Shown: positions 1 to 6,601, numbered from the stretch's first letter. The stretch: DNA of 26,065 bases from an uncultured Collinsella sp. (GCA_902492235.1 CABUKS010000029.1:1-26065); one strand, 5' to 3'. Program-made: numbers and translations. Notes: generated from the sequence alone by a model not told the origin.

Positions 1-54
1 CTCGACGGCACAACCCCCACCATCGGCTGGACCCCCAACCTCAGCGCCCTTTAA
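1..54 (+). CDS. C-terminal tail of a truncated upstream gene (partial)
   Basis: Frame 1 is open from the first base to a TAA at 52-54 and reads LDGTTPTIGWTPNLSAL. The rest of the gene lies outside the window, so no family can be named. Proline- and threonine-rich residues and GC-rich third positions fit a real coding end. A 67-bp palindromic element starts 13 bases after the stop, which is a usual place for such an element. The stretch is short enough that an open frame by chance cannot be excluded. Confidence 0.4.
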   Translation, partial: LDGTTPTIGWTPNLSAL

Positions 55-67
55 CCATCCCCTCATA

Positions 68-134
68 AGTTGCGGTGAAATACGGACTAAAATCGCCCTT
101 TCGGGCACCAAACAGTCCCTATTCCACCGCAACT
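68..134. repeat. 67-bp dispersed palindromic element, copy 1
   Basis: Two 21-base arms (68-88 and 114-134) are inverted copies of each other with 19 of 21 matches, beginning AGTTGCGGTG. They enclose a 25-base spacer that holds its own small hairpin (GCCC-tttc-GGGC, 94-105). A second element with the same arm sequence, arm length and spacer length lies at 1653-1719. The two flank the ATPase gene. Confidence 0.85.
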
Positions 135-139
135 CAACA

Positions 140-182
140 GCCGGCACCTGGGGACGTTCCTTTTCTGCCGGCACCTGGGGAC
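140..182. repeat. 27-bp-period direct repeat of the GTCCC/GCCGGCACC family
   Basis: The 16-mer GCCGGCACCTGGGGAC occurs at 140-155 and again at 167-182. The linking segment 151-175 (GGGACGTTCCTTTT then TGCCGGCACC) matches the reverse complement of 11762-11786 at 24 of 25 bases. It is therefore a dispersed intergenic repeat, not a local accident. It sits just past the stop codon of the minus-strand ATPase. Confidence 0.75.
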
Positions 183-209
183 AGTCCTTGCGGGGCGTCC
201 CCACAGCGC

Positions 210-1511
210 CTATGCCAGCTTGTCGATCTGCCCAATCTCCCAAAGCGGAATATTGATGAGCATGCCCTCGTCTCTATATGCCGCCAGGGAGCTCCTCACG
301 CAACGCTCGAGTTTGAATTTTTCGCAGGCTACTTTCAGACTCTTCGCTTTAAGGTTCTCTGCCGCCTTGACCTCAAGCGGAAGCACGGTTCCCGCATGGT
401 CGATGGCAAAGTCGGTTTCGGCATTGCCGGAGGTAGAGGACCAATACGCGGGAGTTTTGTCCTGGAGCAAAAGCTCCTGCGCGACGTATTGTTCGGTCAG
501 CGAACCTTTGAACTCGGTAAAAACAGCGGATCCGTTAAGAACGATGGCCGGAGAGAGACCGGAGAGCGCTCCGAGGATGCCGGTGTCGATGCAGAACAGT
601 TTGAAGCCCGAGAGGTCTTTGTAGCTCGAGAGCGGCGCCTTTAGAGCGGAAGCACGTGGCACCTTATGAACGATTCCGTAGTCCGTGAGCCACTGGAGGC
701 TTTCCTCGAAATCGCGTGCGCGCGCTCCGGGACGAAGGGCGCCATAGACAAACTTCTTGTTCTCCTTTGCAAGCTGGCCGGGAAGGGATTTCCAAACCAA
801 CCTCATGCGCTCGACGATGCGGGCGGGTGCATGTTTGCCAAAATCGGATTCGTAAGCCTCGATGATTTGCTGTTGAAGCCTTCGGGCTTCGATGAAGTCG
901 CGTGTCTCGGCGAAAGTGGAGACAACTTCGGGCATACCGCCGACAACAAGGTATTCCTTGAGCAAGTGCTCGAGCTTTTCGGTAACGTTTGCTAGAAGGT
1001 TCATGTCTGCGGCAAGGATGGCGTCGGCGAGCGGGTTGCCGTCGACGGCACGAACGAACTCAGCAAACCCCATGGGACGCATGGTGAGCTGGTCGATTTT
1101 GCCGACGGGAAATGACTCGTTTTCGCGTCGGAGCGCGAGGCCCATATAGGAACCGGCTGCTACGATGTGGTATTCGGGTGCAAGCTCGTTGAAGTACTTG
1201 AGCGAGGTGATCCCGCGTGGCGCCTCTTGGATCTCGTCGAAGATGATGAGCGTGTCTTCCGGCGTTACGGTTTGGCCACGTAGGAGTTCTATCTGGGAGA
1301 TGATGCGCTTGGGGTCGAGGTTCCCATCGAACAGCGAGCGCGTGCTCGGCTCGAGCATAAAGTCAAAACGAATGACGTTTCGATACTGCTGGCTTGCGAA
1401 TTCGTTAAGAAGCCAAGTCTTTCCTGTCTGGCGGGCTCCCTTAAGCAAGAGAGGTTTGCGATTCGCCCTTGATTTCCAAGCGATAAGTTCACTCATAAGC
1501 TGTCGCTGCAT
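210..1511 (-). CDS. AAA-type ATPase with C-terminal DUF4143 domain
   Basis: This is a 433-aa P-loop ATPase of the widespread AAA_14/DUF4143 family, whose cellular role is not established. Walker A is GARQTGKT (residues 25-32, K31), Walker B is TLIIFDEIQE (D92, E93), and a sensor-like AAGSY follows. The C-terminal part carries ETDFAI and PLEVKAA (D367, E380, K382), a D...ExK arrangement as in PD-(D/E)XK nuclease folds and typical of DUF4143. The start at 1511 is chosen because GGAGG lies four bases upstream; an in-frame TTG at 1523 overlaps that site. The length is complete for the family and no frameshift is seen. It is a single-gene unit flanked by two 67-bp palindromes, with a 33-bp tandem repeat upstream. 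These ATPases are common in host-associated bacteria, often as recently acquired single genes. A defence or toxin role is only a guess. Confidence 0.9.
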   Translation of the reverse strand: MQRQLMSELIAWKSRANRKPLLLKGARQTGKTWLLNEFASQQYRNVIRFDFMLEPSTRSLFDGNLDPKRIISQIELLRGQTVTPEDTLIIFDEIQEAPRGITSLKYFNELAPEYHIVAAGSYMGLALRRENESFPVGKIDQLTMRPMGFAEFVRAVDGNPLADAILAADMNLLANVTEKLEHLLKEYLVVGGMPEVVSTFAETRDFIEARRLQQQIIEAYESDFGKHAPARIVERMRLVWKSLPGQLAKENKKFVYGALRPGARARDFEESLQWLTDYGIVHKVPRASALKAPLSSYKDLSGFKLFCIDTGILGALSGLSPAIVLNGSAVFTEFKGSLTEQYVAQELLLQDKTPAYWSSTSGNAETDFAIDHAGTVLPLEVKAAENLKAKSLKVACEKFKLERCVRSSLAAYRDEGMLINIPLWEIGQIDKLA

Positions 1512-1554
1512 ATTGCCTCCCAACCCTCTCGGCTAGTATAAGGCCATTTGGGAG

Positions 1555-1641
1555 TTTCCATCGGAAAATGTGGGAGACAACCACGTTTTTCCATCGGAAA
1601 ATGTGGGAGACAACCACGTTTTTCCATCGGAAAATGTGGGA
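1555..1641. repeat. 33-bp tandem repeat, about 2.6 copies, each a hairpin
   Basis: CCATCGGAAAATGTGGGA recurs at 1558, 1591 and 1624, an exact 33-base period with essentially identical units. Each unit forms an imperfect hairpin: CCACGTTTTTCC, loop ATC, GGAAAATGTGG. The repeat lies directly upstream of the ATPase start, so it would fall in or near that gene's promoter or leader. The period is a multiple of three, which leaves frames open on both strands, but no credible start or protein is seen. Confidence 0.85.
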
Positions 1642-1652
1642 ACACCAACCTA

Positions 1653-1719
1653 AGTCGCGGTGGAATAGTTCCTAAATGGGCTGGTAAACGGCCAAAACAG
1701 GAACTATTCCACCGCAACT
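1653..1719. repeat. 67-bp dispersed palindromic element, copy 2
   Basis: Arms 1653-1673 and 1699-1719 match as inverted repeats at 20 of 21 positions, with a 25-base spacer. The arm begins AGTCGCGGTGGAATAG and matches copy 1 at 68-134 in sequence and exact dimensions, but the spacer differs. The pattern of conserved arms with a variable centre suggests selection on the stem or a mobile palindrome. Confidence 0.85.
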
Positions 1720-1726
1720 TAAAGCC

Positions 1727-1806
1727 CCATCGGCGTCCAAAAGAAACGAGCCCGCATCCCTGGGGAACACGGGCTCGTAAACAATACGTGGTAGGGGCGG
1801 TGGGAC
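1727..1806 (-). repeat. Duplicate of the tRNA-Leu 3' end plus terminator (truncated copy)
   Basis: The segment repeats 1923-2003 almost base for base, offset by 196-197. Read on the minus strand it contains the last 18 bases of tRNA-Leu (GTCCCACCGCCCCTACCA, 1789-1806) followed by the same hairpin terminator (stem arms 1747-1754 and 1770-1777, then TTTCTTTT). No tRNA body adjoins it, so it is not a functional tRNA gene. Confidence 0.8.
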
Positions 1807-1921
1807 ATCCGCGCATTTGCTGCGCAAATACGCACCGGCTTCGGCCGCCTGTCGGCGCCCTCGCCGGCTCGCTACGGACGCTGCGCGTCCGCTTAACGCT
1901 CGCCCCCTCGCGGGTTCGAGC
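1807..1921. other. Gene-free segment packed with small perfect hairpins
   Basis: Between the two tRNA-3'-end copies lie three short hairpins: ATTTGC-tgc-GCAAAT (1815-1829), CGGC-ttcg-GCCG (1836-1847) and GGACGC-tgc-GCGTCC (1876-1890). After them comes a T-arm-like string GCGGGTTCGAGCCCCACC on the plus strand near 1913-1930. Nothing coding is supported. It looks like tRNA-derived or tRNA-associated repeat debris. Confidence 0.5.
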
Positions 1922-1932
1922 CCCACCGGCGT

Positions 1933-1973
1933 GTAAAAGAAACGAGCCCGCATCCCTGGGGAACACGGGCTCG
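1933..1973 (-). terminator. Rho-independent terminator of tRNA-Leu
   Basis: On the minus strand an 8-bp stem CGAGCCCG/CGGGCTCG (1966-1973 with 1943-1950) is followed by TTTCTTTT. It starts 13 bases past the CCA end of tRNA-Leu. The same hairpin is duplicated at 1738-1777. Confidence 0.85.
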
Positions 1974-1985
1974 CAAGCAATCACA

Positions 1986-2070
1986 TGGTAGGGGCGGTGG
2001 GACTCGAACCCACAATCCTTGCGGCGAGAGATTTTAAGTCTCCTGCGTATGCCAATTCCGCCACGCCCCC
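1986..2070 (-). tRNA. tRNA-Leu, anticodon UAA
   Basis: The minus strand from 2070 to 1986 folds as a class II tRNA of 85 nt with encoded CCA. The acceptor stem is GGGGGCG with CGCCCCT. The anticodon stem GAGA/TCTC encloses the loop CTTAAAA, giving anticodon TAA. A long variable arm follows, and the T arm is GTGGG-TTCGAGT-CCCAC. It lies 31 bases downstream of the helical-repeat gene on the same strand, so read-through transcription from that gene is possible. Its 3' end and terminator are duplicated 197 bp away. Confidence 0.97.
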
Positions 2071-2101
2071 GTGAGACTAGAAGTCTAGCACAAGCCGTCC
2101 G

Positions 2102-2725
2102 TTACGCGTTGACGGCCATCGAGTGTTGGCCCGACTTCTCCAGGAACTCCTGGAACTTGGCTTCGTCGCCCTTGTTCTTGTACTGCAGGGCCAGCAGGTA
2201 TTCCAGGCGGCAGCTCTTGACCTTGTCGTCACCGGCCTCCTTGAGCATGCGCTCCAGCTCGGGAATGTCGTTGTGGCGCTTCAAGATCATCGTGTCGTAC
2301 ATCAGTTGGCATTCGTGCGCGACTGCCTCGGCCTGACCGCCCTCAAAGCCCTTGATCTCGTGCAGGAGCTCCTTGGATTTTTTGCGGTCCTCCTGGCCAA
2401 CGTAGTAGTTAAAGGCCTTAATCACCAGGTCGACGCGCTGCATCTTGGGCAGATTGAGTCCCAGCAGCAAATCGAACATCTCGTCGGCGCGCTTGTGGTC
2501 CTCGCGCAGCAGATAGGAGTTCAGGCGCAGGTAGTCGCGGTTATAGCGCGGGTACAGCATGCTGGTGAGTTTGCCATCGAGCAAGCGATCGAACTCGTCC
2601 CACTGCTTGGCGGCCATCAACTGCTGCAGGCGCTTAAACGTGGTGCGTTTTTTGACGCTAAAGAACACCGACACGGCGATACAGATGATGACGACGGTGG
2701 TCCAGAGGGTGCGGGAATCGGGCAT
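2102..2725 (-). CDS. Membrane-anchored TPR-like helical-repeat protein, function unknown
   Basis: The 207-aa product has one N-terminal transmembrane helix (about residues 8-23, VVIICIAVSVFF) followed by basic KKR. It is therefore probably anchored with the rest in the cytoplasm. The remainder is all-helical, with repeated patterns of the tetratricopeptide kind (for example YNRDYLRLNSYLLREDHKRADEM and the C-terminal LEYLLALQYKNKGDEAKFQEFLEK). I do not recognise a named family; a scaffold or protein-interaction role is inference. The start has AAGGA seven bases upstream and a good promoter about 60 bp before that. tRNA-Leu follows on the same strand. Confidence 0.8.
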   Translation of the reverse strand: MPDSRTLWTTVVIICIAVSVFFSVKKRTTFKRLQQLMAAKQWDEFDRLLDGKLTSMLYPRYNRDYLRLNSYLLREDHKRADEMFDLLLGLNLPKMQRVDLVIKAFNYYVGQEDRKKSKELLHEIKGFEGGQAEAVAHECQLMYDTMILKRHNDIPELERMLKEAGDDKVKSCRLEYLLALQYKNKGDEAKFQEFLEKSGQHSMAVNA

Positions 2726-2780
2726 ATTGGGGTCCTTAGTCGCTCATAAAGCGAGCGGTATGACAACACGTACTAGATGT

Positions 2781-2810
2781 ATTATACGCAGCGCGCAAGC
2801 AAACTGGCAT
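2781..2810 (-). promoter_or_regulatory. Sigma-70-type promoter for the helical-repeat gene
   Basis: On the minus strand, ATGCCA (2810-2805) and a perfect TATAAT (2786-2781) are separated by 18 bases. They point to the gene starting at 2725, giving a leader of about 50 nt. The -35 box matches at only four of six positions. Confidence 0.5.
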
Positions 2811-2888
2811 AAAAGCTCATCGAGGCTGAGTGCCATCGCTCGCTGCGGTACACTTACCTAAAGTAAACCACGAAGGGAGACATTACCT

Positions 2889-3176
2889 ATGAAGAAGATC
2901 GTTTTGGCTTGCGGTGCTGGCGCTGCTACTTCCACGCTCGTTGCCCAGAAGGTCGCTACCCTGCTCGACGCCAACGGTTACGCCGACAAGTACGAGATCG
3001 TGCAGTGCGCCATCTCCGAGGCCAAGGACGTTTGCGACGAGGGCGCCGACCTGCTGATCGCCACCACCGTTGCCCCCGAGGGCCTTACCTGCCCGTACGT
3101 GAGCGGCGTGCCCTTCATGACCGGCATGAACCGCGTCGCTGCCGAGAAGGCCGTCCTCGACGTCATGGCTCAGTAG
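2889..3176 (+). CDS. PTS sugar transporter subunit IIB, galactitol-type, orphan
   Basis: This 95-aa protein is a complete single-domain EIIB of the galactitol/SgcB class. The N-terminal strand and phosphate loop read MKKIVLACGAGAATST, with Cys8 as the expected phospho-acceptor. EIIB passes phosphate from EIIA to the sugar during uptake by EIIC. Neither EIIA nor EIIC is next to it, so it must serve components encoded elsewhere, have a regulatory role, or be a remnant. GGGAG nine bases upstream sets the start. A VOC-fold gene follows after 11 bases and shares the terminator at 3587-3623. Confidence 0.88.
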   Translation: MKKIVLACGAGAATSTLVAQKVATLLDANGYADKYEIVQCAISEAKDVCDEGADLLIATTVAPEGLTCPYVSGVPFMTGMNRVAAEKAVLDVMAQ

Positions 3177-3187
3177 GCGCTGACTGC

Positions 3188-3562
3188 ATGAGTGAGCAGA
3201 ACGCCAATCCGGTAGAGCTCTTTGGCATGCGCGTCGCCCACGTGGGCATCAACGCCACCGACCCGGCAGACGCCTTGGAGATTGCGGAGCTGTTCTCGAC
3301 GATGATGGGCCTGCCCGTTATCGAGACCCCGGTTTCGTACTTTAACGATTCGCTGGTCGAGGTCATGAAGCAGAATGGTCGTGGCACCAAGGGCCACATC
3401 GGCTTTGCCGTCAACGACATCGATGCGGCCGAGAAGTGGTTTGCCGAGTGCGGACTCGAGGTCAATGAGGAGTCGCGCGTGCTGCTGCCCGACGGTGGCA
3501 CCAAGCTCGTGTACTTTAAGCGCGAGTTCGCCGGCTTCGCCGTGCACCTGTGCCGCGAGTAG
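3188..3562 (+). CDS. VOC-superfamily (glyoxalase/dioxygenase-like) protein
   Basis: The 124-aa product has the paired beta-alpha-beta-beta-beta arrangement of vicinal-oxygen-chelate proteins. One module covers roughly residues 14-60 (MRVAHVGINATDPADALEIAELFSTMMGLP) and one 65-122 (GHIGFAVNDIDAAEKWFAECG ... KLVYFKREFAGFAVHLCRE). His and Glu residues at the usual strand positions (H19, H68, E in the last strand) could bind metal. Similar VOC units are found fused to or beside KDPG-type aldolases, which with the PTS IIB neighbour hints at sugar-acid metabolism; this is inference. The start ATG follows the IIB stop by 11 bases with only a weak ribosome site, so translational coupling is likely. 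Confidence 0.8.
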   Translation: MSEQNANPVELFGMRVAHVGINATDPADALEIAELFSTMMGLPVIETPVSYFNDSLVEVMKQNGRGTKGHIGFAVNDIDAAEKWFAECGLEVNEESRVLLPDGGTKLVYFKREFAGFAVHLCRE

Positions 3563-3586
3563 CGCACAAGCTGCCATAGCTAGCAA

Positions 3587-3623
3587 AAAGGGATAGGGCC
3601 GCGTGGCCTTATCCCTTTATTTA
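3587..3623 (+). terminator. Rho-independent terminator of the IIB-VOC operon
   Basis: A 14-bp stem (AAAGGGATAGGGCC with GGCCTTATCCCTTT, one G-T pair) has a GCGT loop and is followed by ATTTAT. It starts 24 bases after the VOC stop. Confidence 0.88.
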
Positions 3624-3658
3624 TGCCGAGGGGTTGACTTTTGCAACGGTCAAAAAAC

Positions 3659-3840
3659 CGAAGTCTAATACTTTTCCGAGAAGTGAACGAGACAAATCGG
3701 ACCCCCGAAGCATCGACACTTTAAGGGCGTCGTTTCCTGCGGTTTCGATACTAGAATCCTGCGATTTTGCCGACGAAAAATGTGGATGCTTCAGGGGTCC
3801 AAAAACAGACGTTCACTTCGCGGAAAAGTATCAGACCTCG
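3659..3840. repeat. ~182-bp MITE-like element with nested inverted repeats, copy 1
   Basis: The ends are about 30-base inverted repeats: CGAAGTCTAATACTTTTCCG at the left, and the complement of CGGAAAAGTATCAGACCTCG at the right. An inner pair, GGACCCCCGAAGCATC and GATGCTTCAGGGGTCC, nests inside. A direct copy lies at 6734-6914. No ORF spans it. Copy 1 sits between the convergent ends of the VOC and histidine kinase genes, 17 bases from the kinase stop, and could also act as the kinase transcript's 3' hairpin. Confidence 0.88.
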
Positions 3841-3857
3841 ATTCACGAGGGGGCTTC

Positions 3858-5153
3858 CTACCGTGGCAGGCGAATCGTAAAGCGGCTGCCGACGCCCTCG
3901 ACCGAGGCCACACCGATGACGCCGCCGTGGCTGTCGACGATCCACTTGGCGATAGCGAGCCCCAGGCCCGAACCCTGTGCACCGACATCGCGCGCGTTGT
4001 CGGCACGGTAGAACCGCTCGAACGCGTGAGCTGCGGATTCCTGGTTCATGCCGATACCCTCGTCCTCAACACTTATGTCGATCGTGCCCATGCCCGCATC
4101 GGGTGTTATGCCAAATGTGACGGTCGTTCCCGCACTCGAGTACTTGGCGGCGTTTTGCACGATCACGCGCAGAGCCTGCTTCACGAGCGCGACATCGACG
4201 GATGCGTCGTAGCGCGGGTCACTGGCAAACGCAGTATCAAAAGCCAGTCGATACGCGTGCGCGGCATCAATCATCTGCGATTCTTCGCATACCTCGCCGA
4301 CCAGTGCAGCCAGGTTGGTATTCACGCGCCGCAGCACGGTGCGGCCGGCATCTCCGCGTGCCAAAAACAGCAGTTGTTCCACGAGCTCCTGCATATGCTC
4401 GCTTTCGGTCTTGAGCGAGGCGATGGACTCTGCCAGCACGTCTGGGTCGTCTTTGCCCCAGCGGTCGAGCATGTTTACGTAGCCCTGAATCACCGCGATG
4501 GGCGTGCGCAGCTCGTGGCTCGCGTCGTTGACAAAGCGCATCTGCTGCAGCTTGGCCTCTTGCATCTGGCGCAGCAGGCGGTTGAGCGCGACCTCGATGC
4601 TCGCCAGGTCGGCGTCGCCGGTAGTGACGCTCGGCGAGTCGACGCTTGCGCGCTCGATGGCCTGCTCCAGCGTTTCCATCTTGCCGCCGGAGAGCTGCAT
4701 ACGGCCGAGCTCGTCCACGCGTAAGGCCAGGTCGTTGAGTGGTGCCATGGTACGGCGCACGCGGCGGGCGCCGCCGAGCATGTTGAGCACGCTGATGACC
4801 TGCCAACCCACAACGACAAGGTAGAGAGGCCATAGCGCGACGAGGTCCTGCGCGAGCGGGAAGGTCTTGCTGGTGTGCGCAAGCTCGACGGTATAGGCGA
4901 GCGTTGCCAGGTCCCAGCCGCGCGCGGGCGTCAGCGACATGCCGTGAACGGTGGCGCCGGGAATCCAGCCTGCAGTAAACGCGCCTTCGGGCAGCGTTTG
5001 GTTGTAGCCATAGACGAGAATCGCCGCCGCAATCACCACCAGCAACAGATCGAGCCAGACGTAGCTCACCAAGCGGCGCCACATATAGCTCCAGTTGATG
5101 GCGCGGGCGATGGAGGTGACGCGCTTGGCCTCGGCGTTACGCGCGGCAGACAT
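3858..5153 (-). CDS. Two-component sensor histidine kinase
   Basis: The 431-aa protein has two membrane helices (about residues 28-50 and 104-126) around a short ~55-aa extracytoplasmic loop. A HAMP-like linker follows, then the HisKA helix with ASHELRTP (H213), and an HATPase domain. The N box is VQNAAKY (N334), G1 is EDEGIG (D364), and G2 is GSGLGLA (394-400). It should autophosphorylate on H213 and pass phosphate to D52 of the overlapping response regulator gene. The start at 5153 is preferred because it has GGGGTGG upstream and overlaps the regulator by 17 bp; an ATG at 5189 would overlap more. The signal cannot be read from the sequence. The gene is last in a three-gene operon ending at the MITE-like element. 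Confidence 0.95.
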   Translation of the reverse strand: MSAARNAEAKRVTSIARAINWSYMWRRLVSYVWLDLLLVVIAAAILVYGYNQTLPEGAFTAGWIPGATVHGMSLTPARGWDLATLAYTVELAHTSKTFPLAQDLVALWPLYLVVVGWQVISVLNMLGGARRVRRTMAPLNDLALRVDELGRMQLSGGKMETLEQAIERASVDSPSVTTGDADLASIEVALNRLLRQMQEAKLQQMRFVNDASHELRTPIAVIQGYVNMLDRWGKDDPDVLAESIASLKTESEHMQELVEQLLFLARGDAGRTVLRRVNTNLAALVGEVCEESQMIDAAHAYRLAFDTAFASDPRYDASVDVALVKQALRVIVQNAAKYSSAGTTVTFGITPDAGMGTIDISVEDEGIGMNQESAAHAFERFYRADNARDVGAQGSGLGLAIAKWIVDSHGGVIGVASVEGVGSRFTIRLPR

Positions 5154-5922
5154 AGCCCACCCCGCGCACGGTCTGGATGATGCGGGCACCGCCGGCGTCC
5201 TCGATCTTGGCGCGCAGGTGCGCGATGTGCACGTCGACGTTGTTGGTGTCTCCTACGTATTCGTAGCCCAGCGCCTCGTGCGCGATGCGCTCGCGCGTGA
5301 GCACGGTGCCGGCGTGCGTCATAAGCAGGGCGAGGACGTCGAACTCGCGAGCCGTGAGCGCGATGGGCGAGCCGCCGACCGTGACTTCGCGGCGGTCGGG
5401 GTCGAGCGCGACCGAACCCACGGTGAGCGCGGCGGGGGAGGGCGCGGCGGATGCCTGGGCCGAGTCGCCGGCCAGGGGCATCGCAACGGTACCGGCGCCC
5501 GCGCCGCCCACTACGTTCGCCCCGGCACCGACGCCGCCAACGCCCGAAGCCGCCCGCACGGCCTCCGAGCGCTTCAGCGCCACACGGATCCGTGCGAACA
5601 GCTCCTCAATGGCAAACGGCTTGGTCAGGTAATCGTCGGCGCCGGCATCGAGCCCTGCCACCTTGTCCATCACGGCATCGCGTGCGGTGACCATAATCAC
5701 CGGCACATCTTTGTGCTTGCGGACGCGCCGCAGCACCTCCATACCGTTGAGCTGCGGCAGCAATACATCGAGCAGAATCAGATCGTAGTTGCGCTCCAGC
5801 GCCAGGTCCACGGCGGTGCGGCCGTCGGCGGCGTGCTCCACCTGGTAGCCCTCGTGCTCAAGCTCGAGCGTCACAAAGCGGGCGATTTTCTCCTCGTCCT
5901 CTACGATCAGGATTCGTGCCAT
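5137..5922 (-). CDS. OmpR/PhoB-family response regulator with long Gly/Ala linker
   Basis: The 261-aa protein has a receiver domain (residues 1-118; acidic E8/D9, phospho-acceptor D52, T79, K101) and a C-terminal winged-helix DNA-binding domain (about 165-261, ending RIIQTVRGVGYVCRA). Between them, residues about 124-165 form a Gly/Ala/Ser/Pro-rich linker, much longer than the usual handful of residues. It is thus about 30 aa longer than the second regulator in this window. GGGGGC upstream sets the start. It is 18 bp downstream of the DUF4342 gene and overlaps the kinase, forming one operon. Confidence 0.96.
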   Translation of the reverse strand: MARILIVEDEEKIARFVTLELEHEGYQVEHAADGRTAVDLALERNYDLILLDVLLPQLNGMEVLRRVRKHKDVPVIMVTARDAVMDKVAGLDAGADDYLTKPFAIEELFARIRVALKRSEAVRAASGVGGVGAGANVVGGAGAGTVAMPLAGDSAQASAAPSPAALTVGSVALDPDRREVTVGGSPIALTAREFDVLALLMTHAGTVLTRERIAHEALGYEYVGDTNNVDVHIAHLRAKIEDAGGARIIQTVRGVGYVCRA

Positions 5923-5940
5923 ACGTGCCCCCGTCTGTGA

Positions 5941-6483
5941 TTACTTGTCGTCGTTCAGATTTTGCTTGATGTCGTCCGCGGCATCGGCGGCGTGTTCCAT
6001 CAGGTTGTTGATGCTGCCAGGTACGTCACCGTCGCTATCGATGCGGTAGCGCATGCCAAAGAACAGGCCAAGCAGCATCAGCCATATCGTGGCGCCCCAG
6101 GCAAACAGCGCGACGATGGGAATCAGGATGGGAATGTTGAGGATGATCGCATCGCGGCGCGTGGCGATAAACTTGGTGTCCAGGCTCAGGCGGAAGAGCT
6201 TTTTGAGGTACTCCCACACGCTGTCCATCTTCTTGGAGAAATCGGTCTTTTCGCTCGACTTCTCGTAGGCGGCCTGTGCGGCGACCATCTCGGCCGAGGG
6301 CTCGTCGACCGGCGTGGATTCGGTGGCGGCGTGCGCTGACGTGGTCTGGGTCTTGCCCTGCGACTCGAGCCAAATGATGGCATCAAGGACGTTGCCGTCG
6401 GCGGCGTCGAGCGCTGCCTTGGCATCGGTGTAGCTCACGTTGCACTTGGTGCGGATGGTTTCAACTTTTTCGAGGTCGTCCAT
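5941..6483 (-). CDS. UBA-like / DUF4342 membrane protein, first gene of the TCS operon
   Basis: The 180-aa protein begins with a three-helix UBA-like domain (residues 4-42, IRTKCNVSYTDAKAALDAA ... AIIWLE), similar to the N-terminus of EF-Ts and NAC. A polar linker follows, then an amphipathic segment and a hydrophobic hairpin (about 112-144, IPILIPIVALFAWG and MLLGLFFGM) consistent with membrane insertion, and an acidic C-terminus. This combination fits the DUF4342 family, whose function is unknown. Its place at the head of the response-regulator/kinase operon suggests it is an accessory or a target of that system, as an inference. A good promoter lies about 120 bp upstream. Confidence 0.85.
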   Translation of the reverse strand: MDDLEKVETIRTKCNVSYTDAKAALDAADGNVLDAIIWLESQGKTQTTSAHAATESTPVDEPSAEMVAAQAAYEKSSEKTDFSKKMDSVWEYLKKLFRLSLDTKFIATRRDAIILNIPILIPIVALFAWGATIWLMLLGLFFGMRYRIDSDGDVPGSINNLMEHAADAADDIKQNLNDDK

Positions 6484-6601
6484 GACCTGTCCTTTCGTTC
6501 GATGGGCGCGACGCTGGGCGATCTGCCCGGGCGCGAGCGTTGCGTTCGGCGGCCTGCGTTGCGCGGCGCCGCCCCGCCCTTGGTCGAACTCTATAGTGCA
6601 G
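6484..6601 (-). other. GC-rich leader of the DUF4342-TCS operon
   Basis: About 118 bases separate the start codon from the best promoter. The segment is very GC-rich, with self-complementary stretches such as GGGCGCGACGC and GCGCGGCGCCGC, so the 5' untranslated RNA is probably structured. I do not recognise a known riboswitch. Between 6630 and 6733, upstream of the promoter, I see nothing. Confidence 0.3.

Noticed and set aside
1555..1641. Possible CRISPR array
   Set aside because: The units are contiguous and identical across the full 33 bases, so there are no unique spacers, and no cas gene is present.
1738..1806. A second tRNA-Leu
   Set aside because: Only the last 18 bases of the tRNA and the terminator are present; anticodon and D arms are missing.
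1493..1991. Open frames on both strands across the repeats between the ATPase and tRNA-Leu
   Set aside because: They are kept open by a 33-base repeat and by duplicated terminator sequence, run into the tRNA gene, and have no start signals.
3659..3840. A complete insertion sequence
   Set aside because: At about 182 bp it is far too short for a transposase, and no reading frame fits; only a non-autonomous element is possible.
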